A stretch of DNA of 64,000 bases from Corylus avellana (taxonomy: Eukaryota; Streptophyta; Magnoliopsida; Fagales; Betulaceae). This document shows, piece after piece, positions 12,370-21,392 of this stretch. Each line of letters begins with the position of its first letter. Positions within the stretch are counted from its first letter, which is position 1. The stretch spans positions 23,676,046 to 23,740,045 of the forward strand of contig NC_081547.1 of assembly GCF_901000735.1 (NCBI RefSeq), in the 5' to 3' direction. The notes under the pieces were generated by a model. It was not told the DNA's origin, did no database searches, and worked only from the letters and a program-made list of their open reading frames with translations. The position numbers and the translations under genes were made by a program.

Positions 12370-12915
12370 TTTGGGAAGAGGAAAGAGGAGCAGTGGAAAT
12401 TTTTTGGGGTGGGGGGGAAGCGCCGGAGCTGATGGAGGGCAGTCGATGTGGTCGTCGGCCGCGTCGGCAGTGACGGTGGGGGAGAGGAGATCACGGCGCC
12501 GGTTTCAGTGGGATCACGGAGCCGGCGCCGGTGGAGAGAGTTTTCGGTGGAGGGAGAATGGGGTGGAGCCGTGGAGGGAAAATGGGTTTTGGGGGGAAAT
12601 TTTTTGGGGGGGGGGGAAGACGATCGTGTCTCTCTCTCTGGGCTCGGTCGACGGTGGGGGAGAGCAGATCACGGCGCCGGCGCCGGTGGAGAGAGAAATT
12701 GGGTGGAGGGAGAATGGGGTGGAGGGAAAATGGGTTTGGGGGGAAATTTTTTGGGTGGGGGGAAATGCTGTCGAAGCCGTGCCTCTGTTTTGATATTTTT
12801 TTTTTTTTTTTTTTTTTTTAAACCAGAGGCTACGACGTGGCATGTGCCACGTCATCAGCCACGTCAGCGGCGTGCGTTACTGTTCACGCACGCCGCGTAA
12901 CGTAGATCATTACTC
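12370..12915 (-). repeat. Right subterminal region and terminal inverted repeat of the Pack-MULE
   Basis: The last 100 bp are the inverted match of 1542-1640, with a 10-bp insertion relative to the left copy (GCTGATGACG region). Inward, a G-rich block with GGCGCCGG and GGGGGGAAATTTTTTGGG is duplicated (about 12480-12612 and 12655-12757). A T-run (12797-12819) corresponds to the A-run of the left end. Confidence 0.7.
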
Positions 12916-13026
12916 AAAGATGTTATGCCATATAACAATAAATATTATTTAATTAATATTTAAATATTTAAAAAATAAAACTTAATTTTAAAATTTTGCC
13001 TCAGCCTCTAAAATACATTGGGCCGA

Positions 13027-13480
13027 CCGGTAATTTGGCTTGGGTTTGTGGAATGTTTGTCCATTACAGAATGAATATAAATATTTTATAAAAAGAGTGA
13101 TGTCTCGTGAAAGGCATTATTGGTAGGTTGATTGGAAAGTCTTTTCGACTGTCAGATACCAAAATGTAATTATTGTACCCTGCATGCATATGTCGGCAGG
13201 ATTTCGGAAATATGAGGAAGCTGCTAGTACTGGATATGAAATGAGGGTAAATGGGTAATTTGGCTTGGGTTTGTGGAATGTTTGTCCATTAGAAAATGAA
13301 TATAAATATTTTATAAAAAAGTGATGTCTCGTGAAAGGCATTACTTAGCAGGTTGATTGGAGACTTTTCGAGTGTCAGATACCAAAATGTAATGATTGTA
13401 CCTTGCATGCATATGTCGGCAGGATTTGGGAAATTTTCCCATACATCTCCAACCAAAAATAATAATGGAACCAATTAATC
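13027..13480 (+). repeat. Two tandem copies of a 225-bp host repeat
   Basis: TAATTTGGCTTGGGTTTGTGG starts at 13031 and again at 13256. Shared blocks follow in the same order, including ATGTCTCGTGAAAGGCATTA, CAGATACCAAAATGTAAT and GCATGCATATGTCGGCAGGA. The end of unit 1 (13200-13250) resembles the upstream flank of the intact P450. The related partial copy is at 623-706. Confidence 0.8.
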
Positions 13481-13760
13481 TAATCTGATCAACTTTAACC
13501 AAGAATAATAAAACTTTTTATGAATGAGAACCAGCTTTCTAAAAGCTTGTTGGACATCAAAGTTGGGTATTGGTGCCCACATCTTCATCTTTCCTCTTCC
13601 TCTGTTCTGATTCATTGGATTAGGATTCTTTATAATTTTTATCCATGAGCTAGAGTGAAGAGCAACATTATAACTCCGAGAAAAAAATTATCATATTAGC
13701 TTTTATAAAACTTTTACCTAATTTATTGGAAATGTTCTAAGAATGCAAACTTTGAAAGGT
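13481..13760 (+). other. Spacer, no gene seen
   Basis: This is AT-rich sequence without a plausible coding frame or repeat match inside the window. Confidence 0.5.
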
Positions 13761-14800
13761 AGATTTTATTTTATTTTATATTTTTTTTAAGTGAAATTTC
13801 ATTCATTAATAATAAATCAACGATTACAACTATCAGCAATAATAACGTCATGAAGAAATTCAGGGTACTCATCCACCAAATTTTTTCTATAGATGTTTGG
13901 ATCGCTGCCTTTGCCAAACCGTGCGGCCCCATATTTGTTTCTCTTCTAGTATGCTCCACACTCCAAGTTTGATAATTGTGCAAAACAATCTTAGAATTCT
14001 CGATCAACGTATCATATATCTACCACAATTGATCTTCACTTCAAAAAGCGTAAACTATCTTTAGAGCATCACTTTCCAGGATAATCTTTCTTATATTAAG
14101 ATCTCTACTGAATAATACCACCTTTCAAGCTGCATAAACCTCCGTCATATGGTTAGTAATATACCAGACAGACGTGCACATTGATCAAACCTTCCCCACA
14201 TTGCATCCTTAATAATTACGCCCGCACCCATCAATTTTATGGATTTGTCGATTGTTGTATCCCAACTTATTTTTGTACACACCATTAATTTGGAGGGGCC
14301 TTCCACTTAGGGAAACCACTATCTTGTCTTCTTTCCTCCTTATGTTTCCCTCGTTCCGCTGCACTATAGGCCTCTGTTACTTCTTTCGCACATTTAACAA
14401 GTTGAGCTAGGTGCATACGATCTCCTCCATAGACAACACCATTTCTACGTACAATCGTAGCTAATAATTAATCTCTACATTTTTAAAAAAATTCCAAATC
14501 TAACCAAACACTTGAAAAAAATCATCACCACCTCTAACGCATTTTTAAATTTTTCAAGGGCATTCTCCCCACACACCACAATGACCACATGGAAAAGGAC
14601 AACACCACAATATATGACATGTGTTTTCAACCTCTACCCTGCACATAGGACAAACTCACGATTAGGCCTTTACAATTCCAGCCCATTTCTTTGACAGCAA
14701 AGCTTGAGTCCACTTTCTTGCCATACAGCTAAACTTTGTAAGGACTTGCTGCAGTATCGGAAAAATGATTTTGGATGCTGCAAAGGAATTAAGGGGGTGT
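13761..14800 (-). mobile_element. 5'-truncated L1-type LINE remnant
   Basis: On the minus strand a zinc-binding (zf-RVT-like) block reads CRVEVENTCHILWCCP near 14640-14590. Further on, at about 13960-13890, an RNase H-like C-terminal motif reads WSVEHTRRETNMGPHGLAKA. The strand ends in an A-rich tail (T-rich on + at 13765-13791). Plant L1-type LINEs have this order after the reverse transcriptase. Frames are broken and the 5' part is missing. Confidence 0.7.
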
Positions 14801-16080
14801 CTAAAGAATGGCTATTAAAAGCCGAGAGGAAAGCTGGGGGCTCTTTCTCATTCAGCCAGCAGCTAAGTTTCATTTCCTTTAGCTTTTTATTTTATTGTGT
14901 TGTGTTTAATGTTTAGCGTTGCGATTAAGGGTTTTGAGCTCATACCTAGTCATGAGTACTAGCTAAGTATTTAGCAAAGGCTATGGGTGAAGCCGAATAC
15001 TTTTATTATGTGTTATTGAAACTATATTGTTTAATGTTTTTCATATAGATTAATGATTGAATGTTGGGAATGAATTTAATTTGAGAAATATTTCATGTTG
15101 ACTAGTTTTTGATTCATTATTATTTTTGTTTATCTCAAATGCTTAATTTGTTTGATTTGTTATGATTCGAATTTATAGTGAATGCTTAATCTCTTTTAAC
15201 ACGTCATTGAGATCAAATTTTTAATCAAACATATGCTCAATTGACTTTATAATTAGTACTTTATTTTTTAATTTTTTCGATTGGAAGAGTTGATTATCTA
15301 CCTGGTTAATTAAGTAATAAATATATATCTCGAGAGCATATAAAAGGATGCTAAGTGGATCCTTGAAGCCCTAGTGTTTTTGCCATTAATTTTTCCTTAC
15401 CATTTTACTTCAAAATAATCTTTTTAATTTAATCACTCAATTAGTATATACTTTTTAGTGGAAAACAACAATCAACTCATTTCTCGGTCTTAACGAAAAT
15501 CTATTAATTGTGATAGTCTTCACTTGGGTTTGCAATCTTTTTGACGCAGCAATTTTCAATCTAAATTCCTCTCAATTTTGGTTTGTCATTAATTTTGAAT
15601 TAATAATATAATTAAGTATTCACCCATTATCTTCGTAACTCCAAAATTTCTTCTTTGCTATAATGTCTATAATTCATTTTTGTACAAGCCTACCATTCTT
15701 ACTTGTTGGGTTGAAAATCTAAATATAAAACAATTATTTTACGTCTTTTCTTTTATTTATATTTGATTAACATTGAATTGATATTAAATTAATTTGATCT
15801 ACAATCTTATACATTTTTCATTCATATTTTGACCCCTTTATTGTAATGGATCGCTCATTTATGCTTTGATCTCATATACATGACAAAAATTTTTGGTTAT
15901 GTCCCTGCATACACATATTTAACCCTACCTTCTAAGTGTTGTTTGGAATTTTTGGGTTATATTTTGAAAAACGATGGTATCATCACTGTGAAAGATATGA
16001 TAAGAATGTAATTTCTAATCATATTACTCGGAAGAATATACGGAGACGAAAAATACGGTTAAAATACAAATAGAACACCA
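14801..16080 (+). other. AT-rich spacer without a recognised gene
   Basis: No conserved coding frame is visible. The last part (about 15910-16080) resembles 20825-20950 and is duplicated 3' flank of the P450 copies. Confidence 0.5.
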
Positions 16081-16206
16081 TATATAATCCAAATTGGATG
16101 GGCCAACAAGACATGATATATTTCAAGTCACGTCCAACATTATTATCAAAAGCACATGATCTAAACATGCACATACGTATTTGGCAAAGAACAAAAGCAA
16201 TGGAAG

Positions 16207-18549
16207 TTACACATATCTAATTGGAATAGCCCGGCTCTATGCAATGAAAGCCCAAACATCTCTTTCATGTTGATATCTTCTGGTTTCATCTCATCATTAG
16301 GCTTCCAACTGAAGTGGTGGACAAGAGTGGCCAAAATCAAATGCACCATCTGGTTAGCCATAGGCAATACAGGGCACATCCTTCTTCCAGTGCCAAAGGG
16401 AATGAGCTCGAAATCTCTGCCTTTGAAGTCAATAACGTTGATCTCTAAAACCTTTCGGGCGAAAAAAGAGTTGGGTTTGGCCATATGCTTGAATCTCGTC
16501 CCATTGCCCATACATTTACTAGTATTTGTGCATTCTTGGGAACGGTGAAGCCACATATCTCAACGTCAGCCTCAGCTTTGTGGGGAACCAGGAAAGGCAC
16601 TGCTAGATGTAACCTAAAGTTTTCTTTCACTATTGCTTGCAGGTAAGGCAACTTTGAGATGTCCGATTCTTGAACAAACCTCCCCCATCGCCCATTCTAC
16701 CGTGCTTGATGTTGTGTCGACCCCCGCAATAAATAAATCCTGAAATAACGTAGTAGTGTCAAAGTTGAGTTAACAAAACTTTGTTTGCCCAAGTTTACTA
16801 CAGCTGAGAACTAGCCAAAGAGGATTGACTACGTACGTACGACAAATTAAGCAACCAATGGAAAAGTTGAAAGGCTCTTAATTGGCCATTTATTGAAATA
16901 AAACGACGTTTAGAGCTTAAACTGATCCTTTACCTGACCCTTTGGACTATTACGTAAACTCAAATTCTATCAAATTGACAAGAAATATAATTATGCTGTC
17001 TAAACAAAATCCAAGAAAGGAATTGATCAAATCACCAGAAGCAAATGTTTAATATGGTCGCAGTTCAATTCTGAATTATCTTCTTTAATGAGATTGAGGA
17101 GAGAGCCAAGCATATCGCTGCTTGCCTTAGAATCTTTGGACGATGCCCTTAATTGTACTCGTTCATTGATTATAGCATCAGTTCTTCCAACCCGTGCGGG
17201 ACGGGGCAGGTTGCGGGTTTTAGGTGGTTTTTTCGGCGAGTACCCACCTCCCCTTGATTCGCCCCGCATATGTATAAAAATTAAAAAACCTTAACCCTAA
17301 TCTATTCAGCCTCTCTCTCTATTCTTTTGCCACCGTTCCCTTTTCTCTCCCTCTTGCTCTCTCTCGTCTCCCTTGCTCTCTCTCCGGTGTGTTCTCTCTC
17401 TCCGCATCTCATCTGCTTCTCTCTCTAGTCTATGCTACCGCTCCACCTCCTCATACCACGGGCTGCTGCGCCGCTCCCACCTACACAGACCACGATCTTG
17501 TCGATCCAAGTTTTTTTTCTCCCTCTAGATCTCTTTTATGAATCATTCTTTGGTTTTCTTTTCCATAATTTATAGGTTTGATGTAGGGTTGTGTATGTTT
17601 GTTTGTTTCTCGGGGTTCTGTGTTTATAGGTTTGAATCGTTTGATGTAGGGTTGTGTTTGTTTCTTGGGGTTCTGAGAGGATCTGACGAAAAGGCGAAAA
17701 TGGAGGAGAAGAAAGAGGAAAAGAAAGAAGAGAAGTTGGTGGAGGAAAGAAATGAGAGGATCTGGAAAAGAATCCACAACCCGCAATACCTGCTCTGATC
17801 TGCCCCGCCCCGCAATACTCGAACCCGCGCGGATATTGTTCCTTGTGCTCGGGTGGCGGGTTGAAATTTTCAAGCCCACAGGGTGTAGGGCGGGTTAGGG
17901 AAAAGGTTGATACCCGCCCTGCCTCGACCCGTGCCCACCCCTAGATGCATTTGAACAAAACTCCACCAAATCAGTGGAGAAAAATATGTTTGATATGGCA
18001 TTAACGATAGTTGTGAAGGCTGTTGGACCAATATCCAACGCCTCACCACTAGTGCAATTTTCTTCAACATGATCTACTAGTTGTTGCACCTTTTTTATTC
18101 GAATGGCTTGGGTGGAATCGAGCGTTTGTGGAGCAAATATTTACATGGCAGAAACTTTCCTAAAGTTTCTCCATTGAGCCGATGATGCGGGCAGCAAGAT
18201 TATTGAAGTTTTGTATTGTTCGCGTCCTCGGACGGAGTCCGGGATAGTTCGGCCGGAGAAGACCTGGTTGTGTTTTTGCAGTACCTTTTTGGCTAGTTCT
18301 GGAGAGGAGATGACTATGGTTGTCATGCTCCCGAGCTTGAGAGTCATGAGGGGTCCATAAGGTTTTGAGAGTTTGGCAGCTGCTTGATGGGTTGGTTGCC
18401 CAACTACAAGACGTTTCCGATGATTGGAAAAGGCGTGGGTCCTGGGGGAGTTCGGGTGAGACAGAGTTCCGTCGTCCTAGAACGGAGGTGAGCAGATGAA
18501 TGGATGCCAACACAAAGGAAAAAGCCAGCACAAATGCCAGGTACTCCAT
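16207..18549 (-). pseudogene. CYP76-type cytochrome P450 pseudogene
   Basis: It is collinear with the intact gene at 22438-26732. The start at 18549 gives [20 protein letters not shown], and the frame shifts at the proline hinge. Exon 1 runs to 17943, is interrupted by a repeat (17187-17943) with loss of about 140 bp of P450 sequence, and resumes at about 17184-17037 through LLNLIKEDNSELNCDHIKHL. The intron is 17036-16740 with GTGATT and a CAG acceptor. Exon 2 begins [18 protein letters not shown] (16739), then lacks about 80 bp, keeps KENFRLH (ExxR) and shifts frame. The haem motif reads FGTGRRMCPV, so the final conserved Gly is Val. With several frameshifts, a deletion and an insertion, it is non-functional. 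Its intron is only about 300 bp, against 2.8 kb in the intact gene. Confidence 0.9.
17187..17943 (-). mobile_element. hAT-like non-autonomous insertion in P450 pseudogene exon 1
   Basis: On the minus strand it begins CTAGGGGTGGGCACGGGTCG. This resembles the TAGGGGTGGGCA termini of plant hAT elements, and CCCGCCC-rich subterminal repeats follow. The other end (about 17187-17230) is also CCCGTGCGGG-rich but lacks the matching terminus. The matching end may therefore have been deleted together with the missing P450 bases. The interior has CT-rich and GA-rich stretches; a lysine/glutamate-rich open frame here is compositional. Confidence 0.6.
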
Positions 18550-18728
18550 TCACTCAATTTTGTCTTCAGAGGTTGTCGGTGTAAGAAATTAAGCAATGCG
18601 GGCGTTGCGTAATTAACAAGAACCGGAAAAGTTGGCTGCTTTCTTTTTAGAAAGGGATTTGAGGCGATTTTGCGCGCGTAGTTGTAGTTATTTATGTTAT
18701 GAGATAACCGGAAAGAAACAGAGAAAAC
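18550..18728 (-). other. Upstream leader region of the P450 pseudogene
   Basis: This is the 5' flank of the pseudogene, leading into the first of three tandem upstream repeats. No TATA element as clear as the one of the intact gene is seen. Confidence 0.4.
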
Positions 18729-18990
18729 CGACGCCACAAGACATGCGTAGTTGAATTTTCAACCTTCACTTTGGTAGTGGCGGGCCCCTTAAAATATAGT
18801 AGATTTTTTTTTTTTGCCTTGCATTTAACGTGCATAGGCTTATACAAACTAATTAAGTTGTTAAGATATTGCTAAAGCTATACGCTACTGAATATTTAAA
18901 ACACAAACAGATTGAGTGATGGAACAAGAAATGTAATGTTTGAAATGCAAACAAATTGCAAAACTAATCTTAATCTTCACATGCTGACAG
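18729..18990 (-). repeat. P450 upstream module, copy 1
   Basis: It includes TTGCATTTAACGTGCATAGG, AATTAAGTTGTTAAGATATT and CAGATTGAGTGATGGAACAA. The same blocks in the same order recur at 19228-19388 plus 19613-19697, and at 19963-20228. This copy abuts the pseudogene start side; the other two have no gene attached. Confidence 0.8.
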
Positions 18991-19227
18991 ATGAAATTAA
19001 TGTTAAAGTATTGATTAATTAATTAAATTAATGTCTTTTTATAATTTTTTCGGCTTAAATTTTTTAGATAACTAATAATTTAACATGGTATCAGAACTTA
19101 TTACATGACGAATGTGGCTCACTACTTACCCCATAATATGACCAATAAAAAAAAAAAATAATAATAAAAAAAACCTATTTAATAACTCGTTTTATGAGAT
19201 GAGTTAGGTCCACAAATTTTTTCAACC

Positions 19228-19697
19228 AACCGCACAAGACATGAGTAGTTGACTTGTCAACCATCACCCTGGTGGGTCCCTAAAATATTGTAGATTTTTT
19301 TTTTTGCCTTACATTTAACTTGCAAAGGCTTGTATAAACAAATTAAGTTGTTAAGATATTGCTAATGCTATACGTTGCTGAATATTTGGGACCGTTTGGC
19401 AAGGATTATTACTATTCATTCAAAAAATTCAAGTCACAAAACTCACAATATTCTTTTTTTTTACATCACATTAATTATTTTTATTATTATTTAAATAAAT
19501 AAAAAATTACTACAAAACATTTTTTTTTTTTTTTTTCAGAACAATAAATTTTTGCTACAGTTTCAATCCACTAAACAATAATTGTTTAATGCCAAACAAA
19601 GCTTAATTAAAGCACAAACAGATTGACTGATGCAACAAGATATGTCCTAATGTTTGAAATGCAAACAAATTGCAAAACTAATCTTGGTTGTACATGT
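19228..19697 (-). repeat. P450 upstream module, copy 2 (split by a MITE)
   Basis: This is collinear with copies 1 and 3 up to GCTGAATATTT at about 19387. A 224-bp insertion follows, after which the match resumes at AAAGCACAAACAGATTGA (about 19613). The uninterrupted copies give the empty site. Confidence 0.8.
19389..19612 (+). mobile_element. MITE in upstream module copy 2
   Basis: The left end GGGACCGTTTGGCAAGGATT and the right end ATGCCAAACAAAGC form short imperfect inverted termini around an AT-rich interior. Comparison with modules 1 and 3 shows it as an insertion. The GTTTGGCA-type termini resemble Tourist/Harbinger-like MITEs, but the target duplication is not clear, so the superfamily is uncertain. 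Confidence 0.6.
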
Positions 19698-19962
19698 TTG
19701 CTAAAGAACTTGAAAAATAAAGTGAACTGGAGCTGTAGTAGATTTGATTGATGTGAAAAAAAGAAGAAGATTGTTTTGAATGAAAAAGTTAAAAAAAAAT
19801 AAAATTATTTTTTAGTGATTTTTTTATTTAAATAATAATAAAAATTAAAAAAATAATTAATGTAATATAAAAGTAAAAAATTTTAAAGTTAATTTTGAAA
19901 GGAATAATAATGACATTTTTTTTAGTCCTTTGCTAAACACACCAATTAACATCTTGACAAAG
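19698..19962 (+). other. AT-rich spacer, MITE-like
   Basis: A/T homopolymer-rich sequence resembles the interior of the neighbouring MITE, including AATTAATGTAATATAAAAG. It ends in CCTTTGCTAAACACACC, possibly a decayed MITE terminus. No gene. Confidence 0.4.
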
Positions 19963-20228
19963 AAAACCGACACGATAAGACATGGGTTGTTGATTTTGCA
20001 CCCCTTACTCTGGTGGGCCCCGTAAAATATTGTAGATTTTTTCTGCCTTGCATTTAACGTGCATGGGCTTGTATAAACTAATTAAGTTGTTAAGATATTG
20101 CTAATGCTATACGCTGCTGAATATTTAAAACACAAACAGATTGAGTAATGGAACAAAACAAGATATGTCGTGAATGTTTGAAATGCAAACAGATTGCAAA
20201 ACTAATCTTAATCTTCACATCTTGACAT
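19963..20228 (-). repeat. P450 upstream module, copy 3
   Basis: It matches copy 1 along its whole length, with GCATTTAACGTGCATGGGCT, ATTGCTAATGCTATACGCTG and CAGATTGAGTAATGGAAC. No P450 body is attached on the expected (left) side; copy 2 lies there instead. Confidence 0.8.
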
Positions 20229-21010
20229 TTGAACTTTGGTCTTTATTTTCTGGTGTATCTGCAGTTGATGATCATATTGGACCAGAATTGGAATTATTCT
20301 TAACACGTCTCTTGAAAATGTCACAACTACTTGCTCGCTGCTTTAGGATTGGAATTATTTTAATTATTATGTTGAATAATAAACTTAATTTTAATAACAT
20401 TTAGTTGAGTTTTTTTATTATTTTTCATTTCATATTCTCATATGTTGCTAATTAAGTAACTTGAAGATGTTGTGTCTTTCAGTTTTTAAATAGTTATTTT
20501 ACATAGAAGTTATATGAAAGTTATATGAGATATAAATGAATGAAGTTATTACGAAGAAATTAGAAAGATTATTTGTATCCTACAAATACCCATGTAGGCA
20601 AGTTATTTTATCAAGTTAAATAATAGAACACAACGTCCTCTATTAATTCATTATTCATTTTCTAGAAGTCCTTCTTGTGTCCATCTAAGAATTATATGCA
20701 TATTAAAATCACTATTTGATCAAAATTCAATAATGATCAATCACAAGCCTAACAGTGATTTTAATAGTTACATCATTCTTGGAGTAACTCAAGAGGGATA
20801 CAAGAGGAACTTGTAGCATTGCTCAGAATTAGCCCTCCCTTCTAGTTGTTTGAAATCTTTGAATTATAGTTTAAAAAACTACCCACTTCGTGAATTAATT
20901 GTACCATAAAAATTAAAGTCGGTTAAAATACAAAGAGAACACCAAATATAATGCAACTTGGATGGGCCCACAAGACACGAAATATTTGAAAGTCATGCCC
21001 AACAATATTA
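20229..21010 (+). other. Spacer with a possible exon-like scrap (about 20260-20340) and P450 3' flank
   Basis: A frame GVSAVDDHIGPELELFLTRL, then LKMSQLLARCF, has a coding look, but I do not recognise it. From about 20825 the sequence aligns with the 3' flank of the P450 pseudogene (15910-16140), so this is the downstream flank of the minus-strand P450 scrap that begins at 21265. Confidence 0.4.
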
Positions 21011-21205
21011 TTTTTGGCCCAAAAATGCTATTGTGCAATAAAAATACTATTTTTTATCCGTAAAAGGCCTAGGTGACAAGAGGCCACAGACCCCTAACCA
21101 CAGTTTGTTTAACTGTAGCCACGTAGGGGCCTATAGCCTCTCGCCATCTAAGACTTTTATAAGCTAAAAATAGTCTTTTCATTGCACTATAGCATTTCTC
21201 TAATA
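21011..21205 (+). mobile_element. Foldback MITE in duplicated P450 3' flank
   Basis: AATGCTATTGTGCAATAAAA near the left end matches the inverted AAATGCTATAGTGCAATGAA at the right end. Inverted similarity extends about 90 bp inward through the CCTAGGTGACAAGAGGC-type block. The homologous site near 16139-16145 lacks the element, so this is an insertion. The duplication appears to be short (about 3 bp). Superfamily uncertain. Confidence 0.65.
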
Positions 21206-21264
21206 TCAAACACATGATCTAAACATGCACATACATATTTGGCAAAGAACAAAAGCAATGAAAG

Positions 21265-21391
21265 TTACACTAATTTGATGGGAATAGCCCGGAGAGGCTT
21301 GGCTCTATGCAAGGAAAGCCCAAACATCTCTCTCATGTCGATATCTTCTGGTTTCATCTCATCTGCAAGCTTCCAATCAAAGTGGTAGACA
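21265..21391 (-). pseudogene. P450 exon 2, 3'-terminal scrap
   Basis: The minus strand reads [20 protein letters not shown], then MFGLSLHRA and AIPIKLV followed by stop at 21267-21265. This is the last 42 codons of a CYP76 exon 2, closest in wording to the intact gene. It is truncated abruptly at 21391, where P450 sequence in the opposite orientation begins. Confidence 0.85.
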
Positions 21392-21392
21392 A

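Larger units (their letters stand above)
1542..12915 (+). mobile_element. Pack-MULE-like element (11.4 kb) carrying fragments of three host genes
   Basis: Both ends begin GAGTAATGAT (reading inward) and continue with about 90 bp of strongly matching inverted repeat rich in GCGGCGTGCGT. Weaker GC-rich similarity then reaches about 250 bp inward. The element is flanked by 9-bp direct repeats, and the empty site is present in the hAT copy at 501-514. No transposase was found. The cargo is an APS kinase exon (6124-6274, +), RPN9 exons (6714-7515, +) and the first coding exon plus upstream region of a filament-like plant protein gene (9810-12165, -), with their introns. Retained introns point to DNA-level capture, as in Pack-MULEs. 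An alternative is two facing MITEs, but the matching 9-bp duplications argue against it. Confidence 0.8.
715..13026 (+). mobile_element. hAT-like element interrupted by a Pack-MULE
   Basis: The left terminus CAGGGCC is at 715, preceded by AGGGTAAT (707-714). The right terminus TTGGGCCGACC is at about 13016-13026, followed by a decayed copy of the target octamer (about 13027-13034). At about 895-902 the sequence restarts with another CAGGGCCGGCCC terminus, so there is either an internal tandem duplication or a self-insertion. The body is non-coding. Everything from 1542 to 12915 is a later insertion. Assignment to hAT rests on 8-bp duplications and termini only. Confidence 0.55.

Noticed and set aside
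12300..12900. Several overlapping Gly/Arg-rich and Pro-rich frames on both strands
   Set aside because: They are translations of the GC-rich subterminal repeat of the Pack-MULE in different frames.
14704..14916. 70-codon frame after the LINE remnant
   Set aside because: No homology recognised, and the opposite strand here may be LINE sequence; treated as spurious.
17538..17798. Open frame rich in Glu/Lys upstream of the P450 pseudogene
   Set aside because: It lies inside the hAT-like insertion and comes from a GA-rich stretch; it has no domain and no coding context.
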